The notes: generated by a model not told the origin, from the letters alone. Shown: positions 17,794-26,480, numbered from the stretch's first letter. The stretch is 64,000 bases of DNA from Pedococcus aerophilus (GCF_039532215.1 NZ_BAAARN010000001.1:1099029-1163028), one strand, 5' to 3'. Made by a program: numbers and translations.

Positions 17794-18237
17794 ATGGATG
17801 CAGCGCTGCCCTCGGAGCTCTTCACGGCCATCGACCACGTCGGCATCGCGGTCACGGACCTCGACGCGGCGATCGCGTTCTACCGCGACACCTACGGCAT
17901 GACCCTCGCGCACGAGGAGGTCAACGAGGAGCAGGGCGTCCGCGAGGCGATGATGGCCGTCGGTGGGAGCGGGTCGCACATCCAGCTCCTCGCGCCGTTG
18001 ACGCCCGAGTCGACGATCGCCAAGTTCCTCGACCGCTCCGGGCCGGGCGTCCAGCAGGTCGCCTACCGCGTCGAGGACGTCGAGGCGGTCAGCACGATCC
18101 TGCGCGAGCGCGGCCTGCGCCTGCTCTACGACGCACCCCGCCGTGGCACGTCCAACAGCCGCGTCAACTTCATCCACCCCAAGGACGCCGGCGGGGTGCT
18201 GGTCGAGCTGGTCCAGCCGGCCTACGAGACCCACTGA
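17794..18237 (+). CDS. mce: Methylmalonyl-CoA (ethylmalonyl-CoA) epimerase
   Basis: 147 residues of the glyoxalase/VOC fold, two betaalphabetabetabeta modules. The metal ligands and family motifs are IDHVGIAVTDLDAAIAFY, GGSGSHIQLLAPL, GVQQVAYRVEDV and a final GVLVELVQ. It interconverts 2R/2S methylmalonyl-CoA and, in the ethylmalonyl-CoA pathway, ethylmalonyl-CoA epimers. It sits 131 bp upstream of crotonyl-CoA carboxylase/reductase in the same direction, which fits the second role. Confidence 0.93.
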   Translation: MDAALPSELFTAIDHVGIAVTDLDAAIAFYRDTYGMTLAHEEVNEEQGVREAMMAVGGSGSHIQLLAPLTPESTIAKFLDRSGPGVQQVAYRVEDVEAVSTILRERGLRLLYDAPRRGTSNSRVNFIHPKDAGGVLVELVQPAYETH

Positions 18238-18252
18238 CGACACCTACTCAGG

Positions 18253-18268
18253 GGTGAGGCAGGTCACC
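18253..18268 (+). promoter_or_regulatory. GGTGA-N6-TCACC palindrome upstream of ccr
   Basis: A 16-bp site with perfect GGTGA/TCACC arms lies about 100 bp upstream of the ccr start codon. It resembles a Crp-family half-site pair (TGTGA/TCACA) with one changed base in each arm. A TAGTTT at 18314-18319 could be the ccr -10. Weak evidence. Confidence 0.3.
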
Positions 18269-18368
18269 TCGTGACCGGAGTCTCACTGGCCACCGCAGCG
18301 CCCTACCCCGCAGTAGTTTCGGCCGCAGCCGAGCCAATGACGCCGACGACGCCGAGGAGCCACATCCC

Positions 18369-19706
18369 ATGCAGGACATCCGCGACGCCATCCTCTCCGG
18401 GGACCGCACCGAGCAGACCTTCGCCGCACTCCCCCTTCCCGAGTCCTACCGCGGGGTGACCGTGCACAAGGACGAGGTCGGGCTCTTCGAGGGCCTGGAG
18501 AGCCGCGACAAGGATCCGCGCCGGTCGCTGCACGTGGACGACGTGCCGATCCCCGAGCTGGCCCCCGGCGAGGCCCTCGTGGCCGTGATGGCCAGCGCCA
18601 TCAACTACAACACCGTGTGGACCTCGATCTTCGAGCCGGTATCGACCTTCGGGTTCCTCGAGCGCTACGGGCGCACCTCGGAGTACGCCCAGCGCCACGA
18701 CCTGCCGTACCACGTGGTCGGTTCCGACCTCGCCGGCGTCGTCCTGCGGACCGGTCCCGGCGTGCAGAAGTGGAAGGCCGGCGAGGAGGTCGTCGCGCAC
18801 TGCCTGTCGGTCGAGCTCGAGGACGCCGACGGGCACAACGACACGATGCTCGACCCGCAGCAGCGGATCTGGGGCTTCGAGACCAACTTCGGCGGCCTGG
18901 CCGAGCTCGCCATCGTCAAGACCAACCAGCTCATGCCCAAGCCCGCGCACCTCACCTGGGAGGAGGCCGCCTCCCCCGGTCTGGTGAACTCCACGGCCTA
19001 CCGCCAGCTCGTCTCCCGCAACGGTGCCGGCATGAAGCTCGGCGACATCGTGCTCATCTGGGGCGCCTCGGGTGGCCTCGGGTCCTACGCCACCCAGATG
19101 GCGCTGGCCGGAGGAGCCACCCCCGTCTGCGTCGTCTCCTCCCCCGACAAGGCCGACATCTGCCGCGCCATGGGTGCCGAGCTGGTCATCGACCGCAGCG
19201 CCGAGGGCTACAAGTTCTGGAGCGACCCGACGACCCAGGACCAGAAGGAGTGGAAGCGCTTCGGCGCCCGCATCCGCGAGCTCACCGGCGGCAAGGACCC
19301 CGACATCGTCTTCGAGCACCCCGGCCGCGAGACCTTCGGCGCCAGCACGTACGTCGCGCGCAAGGGCGGCACCATCGTCACCTGTGCGTCGACGAGCGGG
19401 TACATGCACGAGTACGACAACCGCTACCTCTGGATGAACCTCAAGCGCATCATCGGCAGCCACTTCGCCAACTACCGCGAGGCGTGGGAGGCCAACGACC
19501 TCATCAACCGGGGCCTCATCCACCCGACCCTGTCCAAGACGTACGCGCTCGAGGACGTGGGCCAGGCGGCGTACGACGTCCACCAGAACCTGCACCAGGG
19601 GAAGGTGGGCGTGCTCACGCTCGCCCCCGAGGCCGGTCTGGGCGTCACGGACGACGAGAAGCGGGCCACCCACCTGGCCGCGATCAACCGGTTCCGCAAC
19701 GCCTGA
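18369..19706 (+). CDS. ccr: Crotonyl-CoA carboxylase/reductase
   Basis: 445 residues of the medium-chain dehydrogenase/reductase superfamily. Ccr reductively carboxylates crotonyl-CoA with CO2 and NADPH to ethylmalonyl-CoA, the defining step of the ethylmalonyl-CoA pathway. All four CO2-pocket residues known from Kitasatospora Ccr are at identical numbers: Asn81 (SAINYNTVW), Phe170-Glu171 (IWGFETNFGG) and His365 (IIGSHFANY). The NADPH-binding loop is WGASGGLGSYATQMA. It should therefore be a true carboxylase rather than a simple enoyl-CoA reductase. GAGGAG precedes the ATG by about 9 nt. Confidence 0.97.
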   Translation: MQDIRDAILSGDRTEQTFAALPLPESYRGVTVHKDEVGLFEGLESRDKDPRRSLHVDDVPIPELAPGEALVAVMASAINYNTVWTSIFEPVSTFGFLERYGRTSEYAQRHDLPYHVVGSDLAGVVLRTGPGVQKWKAGEEVVAHCLSVELEDADGHNDTMLDPQQRIWGFETNFGGLAELAIVKTNQLMPKPAHLTWEEAASPGLVNSTAYRQLVSRNGAGMKLGDIVLIWGASGGLGSYATQMALAGGATPVCVVSSPDKADICRAMGAELVIDRSAEGYKFWSDPTTQDQKEWKRFGARIRELTGGKDPDIVFEHPGRETFGASTYVARKGGTIVTCASTSGYMHEYDNRYLWMNLKRIIGSHFANYREAWEANDLINRGLIHPTLSKTYALEDVGQAAYDVHQNLHQGKVGVLTLAPEAGLGVTDDEKRATHLAAINRFRNA

Positions 19707-19741
19707 CCTGCACCGTCGCGGCGGCGGTGGGTGCGGTGCCC

Positions 19742-19747
19742 TAGGGT
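19742..19747 (+). promoter_or_regulatory. Leaderless -10 element for the AI-2E family gene
   Basis: TAGGGT seven bases before the ATG at 19755; no ribosome site. Confidence 0.55.
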
Positions 19748-19754
19748 TCCAGAC

Positions 19755-21116
19755 ATGTCGGTGCTGGAACGATGGCGCGAGTTCCGGCACGCACAGCGTG
19801 AGGCTCTGCGTGCCAGCAACCACCCCCATGAGCGGAGTGGTGCGCCGACGTCGGCGGGTGACCTGCTCGCCGACGTGCTGCCCGGTCTGCGCCACCGCGG
19901 CGAGCACGACGACCCGGCCAGCGACAGCGCTGACGGCGGCGAGCCGCCGTCCCACCAACCTGCCCCGGCGGAACCGGCAGCTGCCGCGGGACCTGTGACC
20001 CACGAGCCCCAGCACACCACCGAGGGCGAGCCCAAGGACGGCAAGCGGGGGCTGCGCTACGGCACGGCAGGACGCCCGCTCAACCGGCAGTCGCCGTTCT
20101 ACATGGGGTTCGTCGGCGCCCTGGGCGTGCTCGCGGCGCTGCTCCTGTGGCAGACCCTCGGTCGCCTCACCACGACGATCACGCTCGTCGTGGTGGCCTT
20201 CTTCCTGACGCTGGCCCTCAACCCCCTGGTCGAGTTCCTGACCCGGCGTGGCGTGCGCCGACCGGGGGCCGTGGCCATCGTCTTCGCCGGCGTCGTCGTG
20301 GTGTTCACGCTCATCGGCCTGCTCGTGGTCCCCCCCGTCGTCCAGCAGGGCGGCGACCTCGCGGCCAAGTCCCCCGACTACCTCAACCAGCTGCTCAACA
20401 ACCCGTTCGTCAAGGACATCGACCAGCACTACCAGGTGGTCGACAAGATCGAGGCGGAGTTCAACAAGCGCCTCACCGACGGCAACTTCATCGGCCAGGT
20501 CTTCGGTGGCGTGCTCGGCGTGGGCGCCGCAGTGATCGGCGGGATCTTCCAGGCCTTCACGGTCCTCGTGCTCACCCTCTTCCTGCTTGCCTCGCTGCCC
20601 CGGGTCAAGCAGGCGGCCTACGCGATGGTCCCCGCCTCCCGCCGCCCGCGCGTGATCTCCCTGTCCGAGGAGATCATGCGTCGGACCGGCTCCTACGCCA
20701 TCGGCCAGGTAGCGGTCGCGACGATCAACGCCATCTGCTCCTACTTCATGATGGTGATCGTCGGCATTCCGTACGCCGCCGTGCTCGCCGTCGCCGTGGG
20801 CTTCCTCGGCCTCGTCCCCATGGTCGGTGCCACGATCGGTGCGGCCATCGTCGTGCTCGTCGCGGTGTTCACCAACACCCAGGACGCGATCATCGCCGCC
20901 GTCTACTACCTCGTCTACCAGCAGGTCGAGAACTACCTCATCGCCCCGAAGATCATGCAGCGCACCGTCTCTGTGCCGGGGGCGGTCACCGTCGTCGCGG
21001 CCCTCGCCGGCGGCAGCCTGCTCGGCGTGCTCGGTGCGCTCCTGGCGATCCCCGTCGCCGCGGGTCTCCTGCTGCTGTACGAAGAGGTGCTGCTGCCGCG
21101 CCAGCGGCGCCACTGA
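19755..21116 (+). CDS. AI-2E family transporter (TqsA/PerM-like)
   Basis: 453 residues. A hydrophilic, acidic N-terminal tail (about 100 residues, rich in Pro/Ala/His/Glu) precedes roughly eight membrane segments of the AI-2E exporter (PF01594) fold: an N-terminal pair including LTTTITLVVVAFFLTLALNP, a soluble insert QGGDLAAKSPDYLNQLLNN, and the C-terminal conserved region VGFLGLVPMVGATIGA and VYYLVYQQVENYLIAPKIM. The family includes exporters of autoinducer-2 and Na+/H+ antiporters, so the substrate is not known. A possible earlier start at 19731 was rejected in favour of the leaderless ATG. It ends at a strong hairpin. Confidence 0.85.
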   Translation: MSVLERWREFRHAQREALRASNHPHERSGAPTSAGDLLADVLPGLRHRGEHDDPASDSADGGEPPSHQPAPAEPAAAAGPVTHEPQHTTEGEPKDGKRGLRYGTAGRPLNRQSPFYMGFVGALGVLAALLLWQTLGRLTTTITLVVVAFFLTLALNPLVEFLTRRGVRRPGAVAIVFAGVVVVFTLIGLLVVPPVVQQGGDLAAKSPDYLNQLLNNPFVKDIDQHYQVVDKIEAEFNKRLTDGNFIGQVFGGVLGVGAAVIGGIFQAFTVLVLTLFLLASLPRVKQAAYAMVPASRRPRVISLSEEIMRRTGSYAIGQVAVATINAICSYFMMVIVGIPYAAVLAVAVGFLGLVPMVGATIGAAIVVLVAVFTNTQDAIIAAVYYLVYQQVENYLIAPKIMQRTVSVPGAVTVVAALAGGSLLGVLGALLAIPVAAGLLLLYEEVLLPRQRRH

Positions 21117-21122
21117 ACTCGG

Positions 21123-21157
21123 GAAGGGGTCGGTGCGCAGTGCGCACCGACCCCTTC
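21123..21157. terminator. Perfect 16-bp hairpin between convergent genes
   Basis: Arms 21123-21138 and 21142-21157 are exact complements around a 3-nt loop. It lies 7 bp after the AI-2E family gene stop and 21 bp after the stop of the convergent small gene. No T tract on either side; a bidirectional terminator is the simplest reading. Confidence 0.7.
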
Positions 21158-21177
21158 GCCGTTCCGGATTGACGCAG

Positions 21178-21477
21178 TCACCGTATGGCGCCGCGCGTGT
21201 GCCGCCGTTCGCGTGCCTCCCAGCACGCCGTGTGCCAGTGGCGCCGGTCGTCGAGACCGCCCATGCCGTCGGCCGGCCAGGCGACCACGTGCGGGGTGCC
21301 CATCGGGATGTTCTGCTGGCAGCCCGGGCACAGGTAGGCGCGGCTGGCCGATGCCCCGGTGACCCTGCGGACGAACCACTCCGACGCGCCGTACGACTCA
21401 CGCCGCGTGAGCCCACCGACGGCCCGGTCGACGTTCAGCGGGACGTCGTCACGGCGGCGACGGTTGGCTCGGGGCAT
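21178..21477 (-). CDS. Small conserved actinobacterial protein with putative zinc site
   Basis: 99 residues. Cys and His pairs in LCPGCQQNIPMGTPHVVAW and RRHWHTACWEARERR look like a treble-clef or HNH-like metal site; the N terminus is basic (MPRANRRRRDD). Similar proteins recur in actinobacteria and are sometimes labelled ATP/GTP-binding without evidence. GAGAAT seven bases before the ATG is a near-match to the leaderless -10 pattern. Function unknown. Confidence 0.75.
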   Translation of the reverse strand: MPRANRRRRDDVPLNVDRAVGGLTRRESYGASEWFVRRVTGASASRAYLCPGCQQNIPMGTPHVVAWPADGMGGLDDRRHWHTACWEARERRHTRGAIR

Positions 21478-21543
21478 GGAGGTGATTCTCCCAGAACCGC
21501 CGACGACCGCCCGACGGGACTGCCGTCGACGAGCCGGGTGGGC

Positions 21544-23322
21544 TCAGGCGTAGGTGCGGAAGCCGCGGCCGGACTTGCGCCCGAGGTAGCCGGCCGTGAC
21601 GAGGTGCTCGAGCAGCGGCGCCGGGGCGAAGCCGCGCTCACGGAACTCGAGGTAGAGCTCGCGCTGGATCGCCAGGGAGACGTCGAGGCCGACCACGTCG
21701 AGGAGCTCGAACGGGCCCATCGGCAGGCCGCACCCCGTCTTCATGGCCGTGTCGATCGAGTCCGCCGTCGCGTAGTTCGCCTCGAGCATCTTGACCGCGT
21801 CGTTGAGGTACGGGAAGAGCAGGGCGTTGACGATGAAGCCCGAACGGTCGCCGCAGGTGACGGCGTGCTTGCCGAGGTCGGCGCAGACCTGCTGCACCGT
21901 CGCCACGACGTCGGGGGCGGTCGAGACGGTGTGGACGACCTCGACGAGCTTCATCACCTGGGCCGGGTTGAAGAAGTGCATCCCGATGACGTCCTCGGGT
22001 CGGGCCGTCGCGGCAGCGCACTCGACCACCGGGAGCGAGGAGGTGGTCGTCGCGAGGATCGCCCCCGGCCGGCAGATCTCGTCGAGGTTCTCGAAGAGCG
22101 CACGCTTGACCGCGAGGTCCTCGACGACCGCCTCCACGACGAGGTCGACGGTGGCCAGGTCGTCCAGCGACGTCGAGCCGGTCAGGTGACCCAGCGCCTC
22201 GTCGCGCGCCTCGTCGGTGAGCTTGCCGCGCTGGACGGCCTTCTCCAGCGACTTCTGCACGGCCGCGGTGACGGCGTCGACCTTGGGCTGGCTGCGGGTG
22301 ACGTAGGTGACGTCGTACCCGGCCTTGGCGAAGACCTCGATGATGCCGGTCGCCATGGTGCCCGAACCCACGACACCGACCGTGCGCACCGTCCGGGTTG
22401 CGACGTGCTCCCCGCCCTCGGTCGCAGGGCTGAGTGCGTCGTCGACGAGCTGGGAGCTGCCAGGCTCGGCATACGTGTAGAAGCCGCGCCCGCTCTTGCG
22501 GCCCTTGAGACCGGCGCTGACCATCTGCTTGAGGATGGGGCTCGGGGCGTGCAGGCGGTCGCGGCCCTGCTTGTACATCGTGTCGAGGATCTCGTAGGCC
22601 GTGTCGAGTCCGATGAGGTCCATCAGCGCCAGCGGACCCATGGGGTAGCCGCACCCGAGCTTCATCGCGGCGTCGATGTCCTCGCGGGAGGCGTACTTGC
22701 TCTCGAACATCGCGACGGCGTGGTTGAGGTAGCCGAAGAGCAGGGCGTTGGCGATGAAGCCGGCCTTGTCGCCGACGACGACGGGCTGCTTGCCGAGCCG
22801 CTGGGCCAGGGCCTTGACGTCCTCGAACACCTCGTCCTCGGTGACGACGGTGCGGATCACCTCGACGAACTGCAGGACCGGCGCCGGGTTGAAGAAGTGC
22901 ATGCCGACGACGCGCTTCGGGTTGCTCGTGGCGACGGCGATCTCGGTGACCGACAGCGACGAGGTGTTCGTGGCGAGGATGGCGTCGGGACCGACGACCG
23001 CGTCGAGCTTGGCGAAGATCTCGCGCTTGAGGTGCAGGTGCTCGGGGACGGCCTCGATGACCAGCTGGCAGTCGGCCACCTCGTCGATGCTCGAGGTGAA
23101 GTGCACCCGCGAGTGGAGAGCCGCCTGGTCGTCCTCGGACAGCTTGCCCCGGCTGACCGCACGGTCGGTGGAGTGCTGCAGGACACCCCTGCCCTTCTCG
23201 ACCGCGGCATCGTCCACCTCGATCGCCACGACGTCGATGGCGTTGCGGGCGAACACCTCCACGATGCCGGCACCCATGGTGCCGAGTCCGACGACAGCGA
23301 CCTTGCTGAACTCACGAGCCAT
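21544..23322 (-). CDS. Fused double 3-hydroxyacyl-CoA (3-hydroxybutyryl-CoA) dehydrogenase
   Basis: 592 residues made of two complete copies of the roughly 285-residue 3-hydroxybutyryl-CoA dehydrogenase. Copy 1 begins with VAVVGLGTMGAGIVEVF and copy 2 (about residue 305) with VGVVGSGTMATGIIEVF. Both copies keep the catalytic region (VGMHFFNPAPVLQFVEV and IGMHFFNPAQVMKLVEV), the NxLLF helix and the GRKSGRGFYTYA / GRKSGRGFRTYA ending. The enzyme interconverts acetoacetyl-CoA and 3-hydroxybutyryl-CoA, feeding the ethylmalonyl-CoA pathway encoded by ccr nearby, or acts in fatty acid oxidation. The ATG 23322 was chosen because the Rossmann fold starts 8 residues later. Confidence 0.93.
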   Translation of the reverse strand: MAREFSKVAVVGLGTMGAGIVEVFARNAIDVVAIEVDDAAVEKGRGVLQHSTDRAVSRGKLSEDDQAALHSRVHFTSSIDEVADCQLVIEAVPEHLHLKREIFAKLDAVVGPDAILATNTSSLSVTEIAVATSNPKRVVGMHFFNPAPVLQFVEVIRTVVTEDEVFEDVKALAQRLGKQPVVVGDKAGFIANALLFGYLNHAVAMFESKYASREDIDAAMKLGCGYPMGPLALMDLIGLDTAYEILDTMYKQGRDRLHAPSPILKQMVSAGLKGRKSGRGFYTYAEPGSSQLVDDALSPATEGGEHVATRTVRTVGVVGSGTMATGIIEVFAKAGYDVTYVTRSQPKVDAVTAAVQKSLEKAVQRGKLTDEARDEALGHLTGSTSLDDLATVDLVVEAVVEDLAVKRALFENLDEICRPGAILATTTSSLPVVECAAATARPEDVIGMHFFNPAQVMKLVEVVHTVSTAPDVVATVQQVCADLGKHAVTCGDRSGFIVNALLFPYLNDAVKMLEANYATADSIDTAMKTGCGLPMGPFELLDVVGLDVSLAIQRELYLEFRERGFAPAPLLEHLVTAGYLGRKSGRGFRTYA

Positions 23323-23377
23323 GCGGCGCAGTCTGTCAGAGCCGCTCAGGAGGGTGCAGACCCGCCGGGCGTGACAG

Positions 23378-23782
23378 TCACCACTCGTGACCGGCGCCGA
23401 TGAGGGCGGACTCCATGTGGAACCGCTGCTCGGTCGACAGGCCACGGATCGCGGTCGGCACGGGGATGTCGACGGCACGGCAGTAGTCGCGCAGCGTGTG
23501 GTCGTAGGCGAGACGGGCCGCCATCAGCCGCTCGGCCTTGTTGGGCAGGTCGGAGTGCTCGACGTAGCGCACGTGGTCCGAGAGTCGGCTGACCTCGAGG
23601 GCCAGCAGGATGGGGGGCAGCGGCTCTGGACGCCCGCGTCGCCGGGCCCGGAGGCGGTCGAGCCGGTCGAAGAACGGCTGGATGGTGCGCGGCGGGGCAC
23701 CGGTCGAGACCCAGCGCAGGATGCCGCACGCCACGGCGACGACGATCGCCAGCGCGGCAACATTGCCCAGCAGGTTCACCAT
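23378..23782 (-). CDS. Conserved hypothetical membrane-anchored protein
   Basis: 134 residues. One N-terminal membrane helix ([20 protein letters not shown]) is followed by a basic linker ([11 protein letters not shown]) and a helical cytoplasmic domain ending IGAGHEW. No known domain recognised. GAGGTGAG precedes the ATG. It is 55 bp upstream of the double dehydrogenase gene in the same direction and divergent from nucS. Confidence 0.7.
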   Translation of the reverse strand: MVNLLGNVAALAIVVAVACGILRWVSTGAPPRTIQPFFDRLDRLRARRRGRPEPLPPILLALEVSRLSDHVRYVEHSDLPNKAERLMAARLAYDHTLRDYCRAVDIPVPTAIRGLSTEQRFHMESALIGAGHEW

Positions 23783-23890
23783 GGGTGCTCACCTCACCTC
23801 TGTTCCGAGTGTGCGCCCCGAGTCGGCCTCGCGCAATCAGGTGTTCGTCGCCGGGACCTCATCGGTTCGCCCGACCCGAGCGCGCCACCG

Positions 23891-23896
23891 TAGAGT
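23891..23896 (+). promoter_or_regulatory. Leaderless -10 element for nucS
   Basis: TAGAGT eight bases before the GTG at 23905. Confidence 0.5.
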
Positions 23897-23904
23897 GGCG
23901 CCTC

Positions 23905-24600
23905 GTGCGACTGGTGATTGCGACGTGCTCCGTGGACTACGACGGTCGGCTGTCGGCCCACCTCCCCCTGGCGACGCGACTGCTGATGGTCAAGGCCGAC
24001 GGTTCGGTGCTCGTGCACAGCGACGGCGGCTCCTACAAACCGCTCAACTGGATGTCACCGCCCTGCGCGATGGTCGAGGTCTCCCCCGAGGAGCACGAGG
24101 CGGCCGACGGCGTGACCGCGGTGTGGCAGGTGCAGCACGCCAAGTCCGAGGACCGCCTGCGCGTCCTCATCCACGAGGTCCTGCACGACTCGGCCCACCA
24201 GCTCGGCGTCGACCCCGGTCTCATCAAGGACGGCGTCGAGGCGCACCTCCAAAAGCTGCTCGCCGAGCACATCCACACCCTCGGCGAGGGCTGGACGCTG
24301 GTCCGACGCGAGTACATGACGGCGATCGGTCCCGTCGACATCCTGTGCCGTGACGCCGGTGGCAGCGCGGTCGCGGTGGAGATCAAGCGGCGCGGCGACA
24401 TCGACGGCGTGGAGCAGCTCACCCGCTACCTCGAGCTGATGAACCGCGATCCCCACCTGGCGCCCGTCACCGGGATCTTCGCCGCCCAGGAGATCAAGCC
24501 GCAGGCCCGCACGCTGGCCACCGACCGCGGCATCCGGTGCGTCACGCTCGACTACGACGCACTGCGCGGCATCGACGACACCACGACCCGGCTCTTCTGA
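23905..24600 (+). CDS. nucS: Mismatch-specific endonuclease NucS (EndoMS)
   Basis: 231 residues. NucS cuts both strands at mismatches and replaces MutSL mismatch repair in most actinobacteria. The C-terminal nuclease domain has the catalytic set in [32 protein letters not shown]; the N-terminal DNA-binding domain begins [21 protein letters not shown]. The tail DDTTTRLF resembles the terminal beta-clamp-binding peptide of the family. The GTG start with TAGAGT eight bases upstream suggests a leaderless transcript. An earlier start is not supported. Confidence 0.95.
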   Translation: MRLVIATCSVDYDGRLSAHLPLATRLLMVKADGSVLVHSDGGSYKPLNWMSPPCAMVEVSPEEHEAADGVTAVWQVQHAKSEDRLRVLIHEVLHDSAHQLGVDPGLIKDGVEAHLQKLLAEHIHTLGEGWTLVRREYMTAIGPVDILCRDAGGSAVAVEIKRRGDIDGVEQLTRYLELMNRDPHLAPVTGIFAAQEIKPQARTLATDRGIRCVTLDYDALRGIDDTTTRLF

Positions 24601-24604
24601 AGGG

Positions 24605-25228
24605 TCAGACCACGCTGCGGTCGATCGACCCGGGCCACGTCACGACATCGAACCCGTCGGCGTCCACCCTCACCTCGGCCGCACCGCAGTTGGGCAGGAA
24701 CGCCCGCGCCACGAGGTCCTGCCTCACTGGATCGGCGAGCCGGGGCAGGGCGAACGACATCACGCCGCCGTGGGAGAAGACGAGCACCGTCTCCCCCCGG
24801 TGCTGGTCGGCGATGGCCTGCAACGCCTCGCGGTAGCGCCGCAGGACGTCGGCGCCTGACTCACCCCCGGGGATGAACCGCCCGGGGTCCCCGTGCATCC
24901 AGGCCTTGAACACCGAGGCGAGCTCCGGGTCGTCGTGCGGACGCCCGGCCAGCGCTCCCACGGAGAACTCCTCGAGTCCTTCGACGACCACGGCGTCCAC
25001 GTCCAGGAGTGTCGCGACCAGCTCCCCGGACTCCACGGCCCGCTGGAGCGGACTTGTGTACACCCGGGCGATCCGCCGGTCCCCCAACGACTGCCCCAGG
25101 GCTCTGACCTGCTCGCGTCCCCTGGTGGTCAGCCAGCCGCCCTCGTCGGACAGCACCGAGGGATGGCCGTACTCCGCGTCGCCGTGCCGCGCGACGAGGA
25201 GCGTCGCCGGGCAGTGGAGGTCGCTCAC
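24605..25228 (-). CDS. Histidine phosphatase family protein (phosphoglycerate mutase-like)
   Basis: 207 residues. The phospho-acceptor motif is LLVARHGDAEY and the second histidine lies in VLVFSHGGVMSFALP; LTTRGREQVRALGQSL and VYTSPLQRAVESGEL are typical of the PhoE/CobC/GpmB group. The N-terminal MSDLHCPATL gives no targeting signal. Substrate undefined. GTG 25228 stands six bases after TACGCT. It converges on nucS with a 4-bp gap. Confidence 0.87.
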   Translation of the reverse strand: MSDLHCPATLLVARHGDAEYGHPSVLSDEGGWLTTRGREQVRALGQSLGDRRIARVYTSPLQRAVESGELVATLLDVDAVVVEGLEEFSVGALAGRPHDDPELASVFKAWMHGDPGRFIPGGESGADVLRRYREALQAIADQHRGETVLVFSHGGVMSFALPRLADPVRQDLVARAFLPNCGAAEVRVDADGFDVVTWPGSIDRSVV

Positions 25229-25234
25229 GCCCCG

Positions 25235-25240
25235 AGCGTA
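25235..25240 (-). promoter_or_regulatory. Leaderless -10 element for the histidine phosphatase gene
   Basis: TACGCT on the minus strand, six bases before the GTG at 25228. Confidence 0.45.
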
Positions 25241-25338
25241 TGGCGCGTGCGCGGGGTGCGTCGCGCGGCACGTCGCCTGGGGCTCCGGGACTGCCCCCGC
25301 GTGGGGCGCTCAGAGGTGGCGCGACGGCGCCGCCGGCG

Positions 25339-25839
25339 TCACGCGGACCTGGCGACGCCGGCGACGAACGCCTCGAGCCGCCCCAGCATCCGTTCCACCT
25401 GGTCCTCGAGGGACAACGACTCCTGGAGGCGTGCACCCGGCCCGGCGCTGCGCAGGCCACGGACGTACAGCGAGCAGGCGAGGTCGCTGCACAGGTAGGT
25501 GCCGACCGAGTTGCCCTGCTGCCCCGCGCGGCCGGCCTTGCGTGCCGTCATCAGGGAGACGCCGTCACCGGAGTGGGTGGTCAGGCAGACCGCGCACATG
25601 TTGCGCCGGCGCCTCCCGGTCGCGGAGTGCGCCAGGCGCAGCGCGATCCCCGTCGCACCCGCAGCGGTCGTCATGACGATGAAGGCGCGCTGCGGCGACG
25701 CGGGGTCCCGCCACCCCAGGAAGTCGAGGTCGTCCCACGGCAGGTCGGCCAGGTCCGACGGCAGCGCCAGCCTCGTGGTCTCGCCCTTGGTGGCGTTGAC
25801 GAAGGACGCCCTGATCTCTGCTCCGGTCAGCTCGTGCAT
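25339..25839 (-). CDS. FBP-domain (EF-G-binding type) zinc-finger protein
   Basis: 166 residues. The C-terminal treble-clef zinc finger has CAVC (NMCAVCLTTH) and a second pair in YLCSDLACSLYVRG. This is the FBP family related to proteins that bind EF-G and release it from fusidic acid, here without proven function. The N-terminal MHELTGAEIRASFVNATKGE is family-typical and fixes the start at ATG 25839. TATGCT seven bases upstream indicates a leaderless mRNA. The promoter overlaps the palindrome shared with the divergent TetR gene, so FBP expression may be under that regulator. Confidence 0.85.
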   Translation of the reverse strand: MHELTGAEIRASFVNATKGETTRLALPSDLADLPWDDLDFLGWRDPASPQRAFIVMTTAAGATGIALRLAHSATGRRRRNMCAVCLTTHSGDGVSLMTARKAGRAGQQGNSVGTYLCSDLACSLYVRGLRSAGPGARLQESLSLEDQVERMLGRLEAFVAGVARSA

Positions 25840-25846
25840 ACTAGGA

Positions 25847-25852
25847 AGCATA
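25847..25852 (-). promoter_or_regulatory. Leaderless -10 element for the FBP gene
   Basis: TATGCT on the minus strand, seven bases before the ATG at 25839. Confidence 0.55.
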
Positions 25853-25855
25853 GGC

Positions 25856-25879
25856 CAAAACCTAGGGTACCTAGTTTTG
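25856..25879. promoter_or_regulatory. Candidate TetR operator between FBP gene and tetR
   Basis: A palindrome centred on CTAGG-GTA-CCTAG, flanked by AAAAC on the left and TTTTG on the right (one extra base on the left arm). It lies between the two divergent start codons, next to the FBP -10. A site for the adjacent TetR protein is likely. Confidence 0.6.
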
Positions 25880-25889
25880 AGGAGCGGAC

Positions 25890-26480
25890 ATGGCACGAGC
25901 CGGCGTCACCCCCCACCGGCTGACCACGGCCGCCGCCGACCTCGCCGACGAGGTCGGTTTCGACGCGATCAGCCTCGCGGCCCTGGCCCGCGGGCTGGGC
26001 GTCAAGGACGCCAGCCTCTACTCCCACGTCGGGAGCCTGAAGGACCTGCGCACGCGGGTCACCCTGCTCGCCCTCGCCGAGCTGGCCGACCGGCTCTCCG
26101 ACGCCGTCGCAGGTCTCGCGGGGCGCGACGCGCTGCTGGCGTTCGCGACGACCTACCGCCGGTACGCCCTGGAGCACCCCGGTCGCTACACCGCGATGCA
26201 GCAGGAGCTGGACCCTGGCACGGCAGCCGGGAGCGCGGCGCCGCGACACGGTGAGCTGGTGCGAGCGGTGCTGCGCGGCTACGGGTTGGCCGACCCCGAC
26301 CAGACCGACGCCGCACGCCTCGTGCTGTCGACCGTCTACGGGTTCCTCGGGCTGGAGGCGATGGGCGGCTTCAGCCACCACCCGCGGGACCTCGAGACGT
26401 CGTTCGTGCGCTCGATGGACGCCGTCGACCACGCACTGCGGCACTGGGCGGCGACGAGGACGTCCACGCCAGCGCAGTAG
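25890..26480 (+). CDS. TetR/AcrR family regulator with WHG-type ligand domain
   Basis: 196 residues. The DNA-binding part is RLTTAAADLADEVGFDAISLAALARGLGVKDASLYSHV, with the SLYSHVGSL recognition helix. The C-terminal half has the family pattern YRRYALEHPGRYTAMQQ and STVYGFLGLEAMGGF. GAGGAGC lies about 8 nt before the ATG. It is divergent from the FBP gene across a palindromic operator; probable target genes are itself and FBP. Ligand unknown. Confidence 0.87.
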   Translation: MARAGVTPHRLTTAAADLADEVGFDAISLAALARGLGVKDASLYSHVGSLKDLRTRVTLLALAELADRLSDAVAGLAGRDALLAFATTYRRYALEHPGRYTAMQQELDPGTAAGSAAPRHGELVRAVLRGYGLADPDQTDAARLVLSTVYGFLGLEAMGGFSHHPRDLETSFVRSMDAVDHALRHWAATRTSTPAQ

